A DNA stretch of 64,000 bases, taken from the NCBI GenBank assembly GCA_964563435.1, contig CAZLXI010000015.1, positions 1 through 64,000 on the forward strand. The letters run 5' to 3'. Below are positions 43,559-50,810 of this stretch, piece by piece (position 1 is the stretch's first letter; each line of letters begins with the position of its first letter). This DNA comes from Leadbetterella sp964563435 (GTDB taxonomy: Bacteria; Bacteroidota; Bacteroidia; Cytophagales; Spirosomataceae). The notes below the pieces were generated by a model that was not told the DNA's origin, did no database searches, and worked only from the letters and a program-made list of their open reading frames with translations. Both the position numbers and the translations under genes were made by a program.

Positions 43559-43966
43559 CTAGGAAGTTTCTTCAAACCACTTCACAATAGAAGGCATATT
43601 TCTCTCGAAACCACCAGGGATGAAAAAGTTAAGTATTCCTGATTTCCTGTCGGTTTTGTTTTTAAAGTCGTGAATTGTCTTGGCAGGTATTCTAAGGAAT
43701 GTTCCTTTATTGGCATCGATCCATTTGTCGCCAACAAGGAAAGAAGCCGTTCCTTCCAAAACGTAAAACACTTCGTCATTGTATTCGTGTGAGTGTGCGC
43801 CCGGTCCGTCAGATTCGGGTTCCAACCACCATTCAGAAACGCTGTATTTTTCATTCGTTTCATTTTCGTCTGCTTTGAAAATTGCGGTCATTGTCCCGCA
43901 GTTATAGACCCGTCCTTGTCCTTCTGTCAGGATCAGGGTTTCTGTATGGTCGTTTTTATGTTTCAT
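43559..43966 (-). CDS. Cupin-domain protein
   Basis: 135-residue single-domain cupin. The metal-site motif 1 is 'GAHSHEYNDEVFYVLEG' (H-x-H...E), and motif 2 appears in 'TFLRIPAKTIHDFKN'. Small cupins of this kind act as sugar or metabolite binding or isomerising proteins, and the substrate cannot be predicted. The gene is at the downstream edge of the alkylation-repair cluster. It shows the same AT-leaning codon use as the cluster, in contrast to genes left of it. Confidence 0.78.
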   Translation of the reverse strand: MKHKNDHTETLILTEGQGRVYNCGTMTAIFKADENETNEKYSVSEWWLEPESDGPGAHSHEYNDEVFYVLEGTASFLVGDKWIDANKGTFLRIPAKTIHDFKNKTDRKSGILNFFIPGGFERNMPSIVKWFEETS

Positions 43967-43981
43967 TTTTCACTTTTGGTG

Positions 43982-44137
43982 TTACTCGATCATTCTTTTT
44001 AATTCTTCTTCCAGCCTGTCAAAATTCTCTTCATTTTTGCCGACCACAAAAACTTTGATTTTGTTACATTCTTCTTCGGTGTCGAAAACAATTCTGTTTT
44101 CATCTTTTGTGAGGTTAGTGAATGATTGTCCTGAATG
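43982..44137 (-). pseudogene. Gene remnant after alkB
   Basis: An open minus-strand frame of 51 codons between an upstream TGA (44138-44140) and a TAA at 43982. It overlaps the alkB end in another frame, has no plausible start codon, and its residues (ending 'KVFVVGKNEENFDRLEEELKR' in part) have amphipathic, charged coding-like character. It looks like the C-terminal remnant of a lost gene. The parent is not recognised. Confidence 0.4.
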
Positions 44138-44723
44138 TCAGGTTTACTCTTGGTTTTGTGATGAGTCTGGTTGGCGGAAGACGATGTAACCAATGTGTCT
44201 GTGTAGTGTCTTTCATTACTAAAAGGCTTCCGTGTTCTAAGACCAGTTCTACTTTTTCCTTGGTCTGCTTGTGTTTAAACGCAAATTTTCGCTCTGCCCC
44301 AAAACTTAACGACCCGATTGCCCCGTCTTTCTTTAAATCCGTTTCTCCGTCACTATGCCACGCCATTCCTTCATCTCCGTTGTGATACAAATTTAGTAAA
44401 CAGGAATTAAACGTTTCGCCTGTTTCTTTTTCAATGATCGTTTTTAGTCCCAGTAATTCTTTTGTCCAGGGCAATGCGTATTTGGTTGTGTTGGAATAAG
44501 TGTACTCAAAAGGTTCGCCGCCATACCACGCTACTTTCCGTTTAGTAATGATTTTCCTGCCGAAAATAATTGCTTCGTCATTTCGCCATTCAATACTATT
44601 CAGTAAATTTTCCAGATAATAATCAGCTTCTGTGGCTGTAAGCAATTTACCGTAATAGTTGACCATTCCGTCTTGTGGCAACCAGTTTTTTGTTTTGTCT
44701 ATGATGTCGTCAAATAGTTTCAT
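44115..44723 (-). CDS. alkB: AlkB-like 2OG-Fe(II) DNA repair dioxygenase
   Basis: 202 residues. AlkB-type demethylase that reverses 1-methyladenine and 3-methylcytosine damage. The iron ligands are H123 and D125 ('WHSDGE') and H180 ('HWLHRLPP'); the 2-oxoglutarate-binding arginine is R192 ('KPRVNLTFR'). Residues 60-80 form the nucleotide-recognition lid. The gene overlaps the Ada zinc-domain gene (44710) and follows the 2OG oxygenase and AraC-OGT genes on one strand, a complete adaptive-response operon. Confidence 0.93.
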   Translation of the reverse strand: MKLFDDIIDKTKNWLPQDGMVNYYGKLLTATEADYYLENLLNSIEWRNDEAIIFGRKIITKRKVAWYGGEPFEYTYSNTTKYALPWTKELLGLKTIIEKETGETFNSCLLNLYHNGDEGMAWHSDGETDLKKDGAIGSLSFGAERKFAFKHKQTKEKVELVLEHGSLLVMKDTTQTHWLHRLPPTRLITKPRVNLTFRTIIH

Positions 44724-44955
44724 TCTTCCATTTTTGATATTGTTCTTTCATACAATGTCCACAGGGACGATAACCGTTTTGAACAGCTTCTTTTTCTGAT
44801 GAAAAGAAAACCCGGTTTTCCCGTTTCATTTTCCTGCCTGACGTACAAGACAAAGTTCCATAAATTTTCAGTTTTCGGTTTCCTCCCAAACAGATTTCCT
44901 GTTGCCTGATCCTGCTTCCTAAATATTTATCAGGTATTTCGCTGTGATTTATCAT
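44710..44955 (-). CDS. Stand-alone Ada metal-binding domain protein
   Basis: 81 residues matching the N-terminal zinc domain of Ada: 'IYGTLSCTSGRKMKRENRVF' and then 'FSSEKEAVQNGYRPCGHC', with C37, C65 and C68. The domain in E. coli Ada has four cysteines, one of which accepts the methyl group of methylphosphotriesters. Here the fourth, acceptor-type cysteine has no counterpart in the FCxxxC spacing, so methyl sensing by the classical mechanism seems unlikely. The rest of Ada is encoded as a separate protein at 45663-46550. See findings. Confidence 0.85.
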   Translation of the reverse strand: MINHSEIPDKYLGSRIRQQEICLGGNRKLKIYGTLSCTSGRKMKRENRVFFSSEKEAVQNGYRPCGHCMKEQYQKWKNETI

Positions 44956-44958
44956 CTC

Positions 44959-45666
44959 TCAACTTACGGCATCGTGAAAAATAATTCCCAACGTATAACG
45001 TTTGCCGTTGTGAACTTCACTCACTCCGTGTTTCATATTGACACGATAATGTCCTTTTTCCCCTTTTACCGGTCTGAAATTAGTTGTAAAAATCAGCATA
45101 TCGCCTTTCCGGGGTTTCAATACAATGGCTTTGGATTGTGCTCTCGGAATTTGCTCTGTCAATACAAATTCCCCGCCTGTATAATCTTTGTCGGGTTCGG
45201 TCAAAAACAATACAGTTTGTATCGGAAAATAAATATCTCCGTATAAATCCTGATGCAAAGTATTGTGCCCGCCTTTACCGTATTTCAAAATCAAAACGGT
45301 TGCTTTTCGTTGATTGTTAGTTTGACATTGTTGTAATAATTCCTGATGTACAGGCGGAAATTGTTTGTCAATATGTAACGCTTTAAACCACGCATTGGCT
45401 ATCGGTGCAAGTTGGGGATAGATACTTGTTCTGACTTGCTGAATGAGGTCAGGCAACGGATAGTTAAAATACTTGTATTCGCCCAGGCCAAAACGGTAGC
45501 GTTCCATTACTACCGTTTTTCTGTAAGCATTGGGGTTGTCATAACCTTGTATCAGTTCGTTACATTGCTCATCCGTTAAGATTTTTGGAATAACAGCAAA
45601 ACCTTTTTCGTGCATTTCATTGGCAACAAACTCCCAATCTGTTTCTTGTAACTTTTGCTTTATCAT
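44959..45666 (-). CDS. 2OG-Fe(II) oxygenase of the adaptive-response operon
   Basis: 235 residues from the ATG at 45666; a longer frame to 45948 runs antisense-style through the ada coding region and is rejected. Double-stranded beta-helix dioxygenase: iron ligands H138-x-D140 ('NTLHQDLYGD') and H213 ('NMKHGVSEV'), and the 2OG-binding R223 ('GKRYTLGIIF'). The ATGA overlap with the upstream ada gene couples translation. Related proteins sit in Ada/AlkB operons, and the likely substrate is alkylated nucleic acid, though amino-acid hydroxylation is possible. Confidence 0.85.
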   Translation of the reverse strand: MIKQKLQETDWEFVANEMHEKGFAVIPKILTDEQCNELIQGYDNPNAYRKTVVMERYRFGLGEYKYFNYPLPDLIQQVRTSIYPQLAPIANAWFKALHIDKQFPPVHQELLQQCQTNNQRKATVLILKYGKGGHNTLHQDLYGDIYFPIQTVLFLTEPDKDYTGGEFVLTEQIPRAQSKAIVLKPRKGDMLIFTTNFRPVKGEKGHYRVNMKHGVSEVHNGKRYTLGIIFHDAVS

Positions 45667-46550
45667 CCGACAATTGATATCCCTGAGTCCTCCGTTAATT
45701 CCGTTCCGTGAATGTCGGCTTTTGCACTTTCCCAACCGATGATAGCGGTTTTTCTTGTATTGCCCCACATATAACTGCCTATGTTGCCCGATGATTGTAT
45801 CACACGATGACAAGGAATGAGAAACGCAACGGGGTTGCTTCCGATAGCCGAGCCAACGGCCCTGGAAGCATTTGGATTTCCAATTTGCTCCGCAATATTG
45901 CCATAAGTAGAAAGGTTTCCCATTGGAATTTTCAAAAGCGTTTCCCAAACTTTCAGTTGAAAATCCGTTCCTTTCAGGTGCAGTTTTATTTCGGGCAGTT
46001 TGCTCCAGTCATTTTGAAAAATGAACAAAGCGTTTTGTTGTATTAAATCCAGTTTTCGCTGAAACGTTGCATTGGGAAATCTCTGTTTTAAATCGTTCAA
46101 TGCATGGGCTTCATCATCATTAAAAGCCATATAGCAAACGCCTTTCGGTGTGGAAGCTACTATCAAATTTCCGAAAGGACTTTCGGCAAAACTGTAATTC
46201 ACAGAAAGATTCTGGCCTCCGTTTTTGTATTCGGCCGGTGTCATTCCCTCGATGTTGATGAAAAGGTCGTGCAGGCGTCCTGTACCTGAAAGCCCTGTTT
46301 CAAAAGCGGTGTCAAAAAGTGTGGCTTGCTCGTCTTTCAATAGTTTTTTGGCGTGTTCCACACTGATATACTGCAAAAACTTTTTGGGTGTAGTTCCTGC
46401 CCATTCACTAAACAAACGCTGAAAATGAAACGGGCTCAAATGTACTTGTCCGGCAACTACATCAAGGTTAGGCTGCTCTTTGAAGTTGCTTTTTATGTAC
46501 TCTATTGCTTCGGCAACCCGGATGTAATTTATGTGTTGTTGTTCGTTCAT
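45663..46550 (-). CDS. ada: AraC-type regulator fused to O6-alkylguanine-DNA alkyltransferase (Ada without zinc domain)
   Basis: 295 residues. An AraC DNA-binding domain (residues 8-108) starts 'RVAEAIEYIKSNF' and includes 'TPKKFLQYISVEHAKKLL'. The alkyltransferase domain follows (about 120-275) with the acceptor C247 in 'LIPCHRV' and the arginine finger 'GNPNASRAVGSAIGSNP'. It therefore combines sensing of O6-alkylguanine with transcription control. The phosphotriester-sensing zinc domain, normally N-terminal in Ada, is encoded separately downstream. First gene of the operon, with a near-consensus -7 box GACCTTTG at 46571-46578. Confidence 0.93.
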   Translation of the reverse strand: MNEQQHINYIRVAEAIEYIKSNFKEQPNLDVVAGQVHLSPFHFQRLFSEWAGTTPKKFLQYISVEHAKKLLKDEQATLFDTAFETGLSGTGRLHDLFINIEGMTPAEYKNGGQNLSVNYSFAESPFGNLIVASTPKGVCYMAFNDDEAHALNDLKQRFPNATFQRKLDLIQQNALFIFQNDWSKLPEIKLHLKGTDFQLKVWETLLKIPMGNLSTYGNIAEQIGNPNASRAVGSAIGSNPVAFLIPCHRVIQSSGNIGSYMWGNTRKTAIIGWESAKADIHGTELTEDSGISIVG

Positions 46551-46907
46551 TGTTTCTGAATTTTACCTTACAAAGGTCAGAACTACAGGGCAGGCATAAA
46601 ATCCGAAACTTGCTGAATTTTGTCTGAACGATTCACTAAACCGCATTGAAGATATTGAGCGGTATATTTAGCACAAAGATTCAACCTGTACGAATGCCAA
46701 AAGAGTACTTCAAACCTATCTAAATGGGTCTTACAGGATCTTATTTCAGTTTTAAGCTACTAAAATTTTAGCGTTTCCCAATTAGAAGTAATAAAAAACT
46801 TCGGCTGTAATACCCTTTATCAACATCAACTCATTCGAATTTGTAAAATCCGGGTTCTTAAAAAGGAGTTGTGCAACAGCTACCGCTGTTAGTACTCGTT
46901 TTCTCTG
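46551..46907. other. Intergenic stretch between the two accessory operons
   Basis: 357 bases holding the ada promoter (46571-46578) and otherwise no supported gene. Near its right end is a compact double palindrome: GTTGTGCAAC (46868-46877) overlapping a hairpin ACAGC-TACC-GCTGT (46876-46889). It follows the stop of the DUF4287 operon on the minus strand, where it could end transcription, but it lacks a T-tract. Confidence 0.4.
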
Positions 46908-47126
46908 TCATTCCGTTTTGCCTTTGAACGTTGCGTAGATTGCCATTGCGTGTCCGTGTCCAAGTTCAAATTCTTCTTTCAGCCAATTCGTAATTTCGGT
47001 GGCTTTTACGGTTGACACAAGTTTACCTTCTTTCAAAAAGCCTTTCTTTTCGGCCAATTTTTTGAAGTCGTCAGGCGTTTTACCTGTCTTTTTTTGAATG
47101 TTGTCTATGTATGCCTGAAATGACAT
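46908..47126 (-). CDS. DUF4287-domain protein
   Basis: 72 residues from ATG 47126 (the longer frame to 47189 runs into the upstream gene). DUF4287 pattern: 'FQAYIDNIQKKTGKTPDDF' and 'EITNWLKEEFELGHGHAMAI', the family's conserved tail. The domain is often fused to or encoded beside SRPBCC and ArsR-type genes, as here. Function is not established. Last gene of the ArsR operon. Confidence 0.85.
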   Translation of the reverse strand: MSFQAYIDNIQKKTGKTPDDFKKLAEKKGFLKEGKLVSTVKATEITNWLKEEFELGHGHAMAIYATFKGKTE

Positions 47127-47137
47127 AATGTATAGTA

Positions 47138-47785
47138 TTAAAGTGTTAAATAAATTTTTGCAATGAGTACCAGCCAGCCGATATAACACAAAATCAAAAT
47201 CCTGTTGAAGTACCCGTTTATACCTATAATGCCTTTGGGTAATGTTTCAGGCGGTTCGGCATTTTTATCTAAAGGCATTCCTGCTTTTTTAAATCCCGAA
47301 AATATCAATGCCATTGAAACTGCCATAAGCACTACGCTTATCCATATAGCGTGGGCTGATAATAGAATTTCAGATTGGTAAAAACTCCAATTACTATTTT
47401 TGATTAAATGATAGCTGATAATTAAAGCGCCAACAGGTAAAGTGGGGACCCCTAACATAAACGACAAGCCGTGATATTTGTGTTTTACGTCAAATAATAC
47501 GCCCATAAAAGCACCAATCCCCGAAATGAAAACAAGCACCGTTCCGAACATTGCCCATTTTGTTGTTACCACGTTCCACAACAAATAAGCTGTAAAAAGC
47601 GAACAGATACCCCAAAAAACGAACATCAGTGTAAGCGCCCATTTGTGCTTTCCCATAGCGTACTCGCTGACCATTCGCCAACCTGGTTTAAATTCAGGGC
47701 TTGCGAAATGCAGGGTTAAAAGGCATAAAAGCGACAATGCTCCGCTTACGATTGCCAATATTGCGAAGATAGAAAGATATTCCAT
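47138..47785 (-). CDS. DUF998-like membrane protein
   Basis: 215 residues with six membrane spans: 'IFAILAIVSGALSLLCLLTL', 'LTLMFVFWGICSLFTAYLLW', 'FGTVLVFISGIGAFMGVLF', 'SFMLGVPTLPVGALIISYHL', 'AIWISVVLMAVSMALIFSGF' and one at the end. 'FKPGWRMVSEYAMG' after span 1 is the DUF998 signature. Eleven bases separate it from the DUF4287 gene and four from SRPBCC. Likely a cytoplasmic-membrane sensor or transporter of the ArsR operon. Confidence 0.8.
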   Translation of the reverse strand: MEYLSIFAILAIVSGALSLLCLLTLHFASPEFKPGWRMVSEYAMGKHKWALTLMFVFWGICSLFTAYLLWNVVTTKWAMFGTVLVFISGIGAFMGVLFDVKHKYHGLSFMLGVPTLPVGALIISYHLIKNSNWSFYQSEILLSAHAIWISVVLMAVSMALIFSGFKKAGMPLDKNAEPPETLPKGIIGINGYFNRILILCYIGWLVLIAKIYLTL

Positions 47786-47789
47786 CCGT

Positions 47790-48293
47790 TTATTTTTTTA
47801 TGGTTAATAACAATTTGTCTAATTGTTGCAATCCCATTGTAAACCCTTCTTTGAAGCCCATTGCAATTATTTTTTCAAGTGTTTCAAATGTATCTACCGT
47901 AATAGTGATGTTTACGGTTGTACGGTCTGAAGTTTCGTTGAAGGTGTTTTGCCACAACATTCTTGAAAAATCAGTATTTATATTTCCATTTTCGTCACAA
48001 AAAGCATCTAGACCTGAAAAACTTTTTTGCTTATCAATATCCTGATAATCAAACCTGCACCAATTCGTTTCATTTTCCGGGCTTATCATTGCGTAATGCC
48101 ACGTTCCCCCTTTTTTGAAGTCTAAAGACTTTGTTTTGTTTCGGTAAGGTTCCGGTGCCCACCATTGGTCTAACAATTCGGCTGTTGTCCATGCTTGCCA
48201 AACCAATTCAAGATTGGCATCAAATTCACGTTTTACGTGAATGGTTCTGTTTTCCTTATTTACGGAAAAATCAAATAATAGATTACTGTTCAT
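47790..48293 (-). CDS. SRPBCC (AHSA1-like) protein
   Basis: 167-residue START/AHSA1-fold protein: 'IHVKREFDANLELVWQAWT', 'LLDQWWAPEPYRNKT' and 'GGTWHYAMISPENE' are the family's helix-grip start. Such proteins bind hydrophobic ligands and are commonly encoded beside an ArsR regulator. Overlaps the arsR gene by four bases (ATGA). Probably its ligand is the signal or target of the operon. Confidence 0.88.
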   Translation of the reverse strand: MNSNLLFDFSVNKENRTIHVKREFDANLELVWQAWTTAELLDQWWAPEPYRNKTKSLDFKKGGTWHYAMISPENETNWCRFDYQDIDKQKSFSGLDAFCDENGNINTDFSRMLWQNTFNETSDRTTVNITITVDTFETLEKIIAMGFKEGFTMGLQQLDKLLLTIKK

Positions 48294-48610
48294 TTTTTCT
48301 GTTTTTTAATTGTTGTTAATAAGTTGTCAAGCTGGTTGAAACGTGTTTCCCAAATTTTGCGGAACTGTTCAAGCCATTTGTCTATTTCTTTCATTTTTGT
48401 AATTTCAAGTTGGTAATAAATTTCTCTCCCTTTGTGTTCCTGTCTTATCAGCTCGCACTCTGTCAAAATGCGCAGATGTTTGGAAACCGCTTGGCGTGTT
48501 GTGTCAAAATGTTCAGCAATTGCATTAGGTGTCATTGCCTGTAATGCAATAAGCACGATTATTGCCCGCCTTGTCGGGTCTGCAATGGCTTGAAAAATAT
48601 CCCTTCTCAT
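48290..48610 (-). CDS. ArsR-family transcriptional regulator
   Basis: 106-residue winged-helix regulator; ATG 48610 chosen (MRRDIFQAIADPTRRAI), the family's usual start; the in-frame ATG at 48661 lies inside the operator. 'TRQAVSKHLRILTECELI' is the recognition helix. No metal-binding cysteines (no ELCVCDL), so it is one of the SRPBCC-linked group, not a metal sensor. A palindromic operator overlaps its promoter, so autorepression is likely. First gene of the ArsR-SRPBCC-DUF998-DUF4287 operon. Confidence 0.9.
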   Translation of the reverse strand: MRRDIFQAIADPTRRAIIVLIALQAMTPNAIAEHFDTTRQAVSKHLRILTECELIRQEHKGREIYYQLEITKMKEIDKWLEQFRKIWETRFNQLDNLLTTIKKQKK

Positions 48611-48642
48611 TTTGTCTGTTTTACTACTTAAGAAACCGATTG

Positions 48643-48662
48643 GTTGCAAATATATATGCAAC
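48643..48662. promoter_or_regulatory. ArsR operator overlapping the promoter
   Basis: GTTGCA-N8-TGCAAC, a perfect six-base inverted repeat. It covers the minus-strand -7 box TATATTTG (48647-48654) that drives the operon, 36 bases before the ArsR start. Confidence 0.75.
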
Positions 48663-48825
48663 TCTTCGGTTTCGCAAATTTTTCTCCAAAAAACTTTCCG
48701 GGTTGTTAAAAAGTCCGCCGGAAATGAATGATATTAGGAACAGAGCGGCAAGTATTCCGGAGTAAAGCAGGCCCGTTTAAAGACAAAAAACACAAAGCTA
48801 ATCAATAAATATGGCTATTTTTTGA

Positions 48826-50148
48826 TTAGAATATACCCCGGATCTTCTTGTAAAGATCCATGGCAAAATCATCGGTCATCTGGGAAATATGATCTGCGAT
48901 CAGCTGCAGGCCGGTATAATGGCCGTCTGCCGGCACCACGGACACAGGTAGCAGCCGCAGCACTTTTTTCGACCGTTCAGAGGCAGGAGATATAAAGGCG
49001 TTGGCGAAGTCTTCCAGCAGGCCGTAAATGACGTGGTGACCGGCCAGCTCCTTCTCTATCACCGAATGATGATTATAGATCCGTTTCACCGAAAACTCAT
49101 TTACCTGGCGGAGCTGCTGCTGAAGGGGGGCGGGGAGCAGATCGATCAGCGAGTGATCCAGGTCACCGTTCAGCAGGGCCTCCTCATTTTCAAGAAAAGC
49201 CTCCGTACAAAGTTGTGTGAGGTGATTGATCACTAACGCACGGAGCAAAGAAAGCTTCTGTTCTTCATCCGGAATACTCTTCAGCTTGGCTTCGGCATAT
49301 CCCTTTTGCGCGCTGCTGTCGAGCAGGGGCAGCAGCAATTCCAGCACTTCCCGGAAACCTACTACCTTCAGCTTAAAGGCATCTTCCAGGTCGATCACGC
49401 GGTAACAGATATCATCGGCTGCCTCCACCAGGTACACGAAGGGGTGCCGTGCGTATCCCGTTTTCTTTTCAGGAATACCCAATTCCCCTGCAATCTCCCG
49501 AAAAAACGACTCCTCTGAATACATGAACCCGGATTTCTTCGTAGCCAGGCGCGACTTGTCGAACCCCCGAAGCGAATCTGCCGGATATTTGACCACCGAG
49601 GCCAGTGTGGTATAGGTCAGCTTCAGCCCTGATTTCACAAAGAGAGTGGTCAGGATCCGGAAAGCATTGGCGTTTCCTTCAAACTTCGTAAAATCGCGGA
49701 TCTGTTGTGCGCTCAGCCCAAGATCCCCGTTCCGGATAAAAAAGTCTTCGAAAAAGGCCCGGATGGCCTCTTCGCCGAAGTGCCCGAAAGGCGGGTTTCC
49801 GATATCATGGGCCAGGCAGGCAGTCTGTATAACATCCGAAAGCTCAAAACGGTAAAAATCGTCCGTGGTTTTGCTGAACGCTCCTTTGTATTTCTCCGCG
49901 ATCTTCTCCCCCGCCAGTTTGCCCAGGCTCCTTCCTACCGAAGCCACTTCCAGGCTGTGGGTCAGCCGGTTGTGTACAAAGAAAGCTCCTGGAAGCGGGA
50001 AGACCTGAGTTTTATTCTGCAGCTTCCTGAAAGGAGATGAAAAAATCACCCGGTCATAATCGCGGATATAATCTCCCCGGCCGCTTTCCGGCTGCACGGG
50101 AGATGCACTCCCTAAACGTTTGTTCGAATACAAGCTCTCCCAGTTCAT
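48826..50148 (-). CDS. dgt: Deoxyguanosinetriphosphate triphosphohydrolase-like (dNTPase)
   Basis: 440-residue HD-domain enzyme that hydrolyses dNTPs to deoxynucleosides and triphosphate, controlling dNTP pools and sometimes limiting phage. ATG 50148 gives the family start 'MNWESLYSNKRLG'. HD residues: H64 ('RLTHSLEVASVGRSLG') and H114-D115 ('ACLAHDIGNPPFGHFGE'). The gene's ATG overlaps the stop of the upstream VTT gene (ATGA). A weak AT-rich hairpin surrounds the stop at 48.8 kb. Confidence 0.92.
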   Translation of the reverse strand: MNWESLYSNKRLGSASPVQPESGRGDYIRDYDRVIFSSPFRKLQNKTQVFPLPGAFFVHNRLTHSLEVASVGRSLGKLAGEKIAEKYKGAFSKTTDDFYRFELSDVIQTACLAHDIGNPPFGHFGEEAIRAFFEDFFIRNGDLGLSAQQIRDFTKFEGNANAFRILTTLFVKSGLKLTYTTLASVVKYPADSLRGFDKSRLATKKSGFMYSEESFFREIAGELGIPEKKTGYARHPFVYLVEAADDICYRVIDLEDAFKLKVVGFREVLELLLPLLDSSAQKGYAEAKLKSIPDEEQKLSLLRALVINHLTQLCTEAFLENEEALLNGDLDHSLIDLLPAPLQQQLRQVNEFSVKRIYNHHSVIEKELAGHHVIYGLLEDFANAFISPASERSKKVLRLLPVSVVPADGHYTGLQLIADHISQMTDDFAMDLYKKIRGIF

Positions 50149-50810
50149 TTTCCAGCTTTCTTTAATACAAAAAATATACCTGCCAATGACACCAGCACCA
50201 GCCCGCTGATCGCCCACCGGCTGAGCACAGAACCGTCAGGGTTCTCCACCAGCGCCTGCAACTCCCGGGCCTGCGCTCCCGCATACACAGCCAGCGCTGT
50301 TCTCGGGATCATCCCCAGGAATCCCCCGGCCAGAATATTCCGGAACGCCGCTCCCGAAGCTGCAAAAATTAGGTTGGTCACGGCAAACGGGAACAAAGGC
50401 GACAGCTTGGTAAAAAAAATGACCTTCAGCTCTTCTGCCTTTATCCGGTTAAGAACAGCCGATCTTTTGGGATCATTCCGTAACCAGCTTTCTATCCACG
50501 AAAGATTCAGCCAGCGGCTAAGTCCAAAGATCAGTACAATAGCCAGCATATTGATCAGGATCAGCAGCGGAAGGGCCGTCCAATCGAGGAAAAAGCCCAT
50601 CACCAGAGCCAGGAATGTGGGGGGAATAACCGCAACCCCGCACAATACCGCCAGTACAAAAGAGAAAAGAAGCCACTCTCCCATACCCAGCCCGTTCAGG
50701 CTGCTTTGATGCCGGTACAGGAGCCAGGTCAGAAAAGAAGAGCTCAGCAGAGGCAGCAGGGTAAAAACCACAAAGCTGCCTGCACCTGCATATTTCGCTG
50801 CCCGCGCCAC
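50145..50810 (-). CDS. TVP38/TMEM64 (VTT domain) membrane protein
   Basis: 221 residues, about six membrane segments. The VTT signature 'FFTKLSPLFPFAVTNLIFAA' and 'ILAGGFLGMIPRTALAVYAG' identify the DedA-like superfamily, which in other organisms moves polyprenyl-phosphate or phospholipids between leaflets. The start is GTG, three bases after the fucose synthase stop. Its partners on both sides (GDP-fucose synthase, dNTPase) share no clear theme. Confidence 0.88.
   Translation of the reverse strand: MARAAKYAGAGSFVVFTLLPLLSSSFLTWLLYRHQSSLNGLGMGEWLLFSFVLAVLCGVAVIPPTFLALVMGFFLDWTALPLLILINMLAIVLIFGLSRWLNLSWIESWLRNDPKRSAVLNRIKAEELKVIFFTKLSPLFPFAVTNLIFAASGAAFRNILAGGFLGMIPRTALAVYAGAQARELQALVENPDGSVLSRWAISGLVLVSLAGIFFVLKKAGK

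Noticed and set aside
45666..45948. N-terminal extension of the 2OG-Fe(II) oxygenase
   Set aside because: It overlaps the ada alkyltransferase coding sequence in another frame and gives random-looking sequence; the ATG at 45666 couples with the ada stop.
46868..46889. Possible attC/integron site
   Set aside because: The palindromes are there, but the core site GTTRRRY and long imperfect stem are not.
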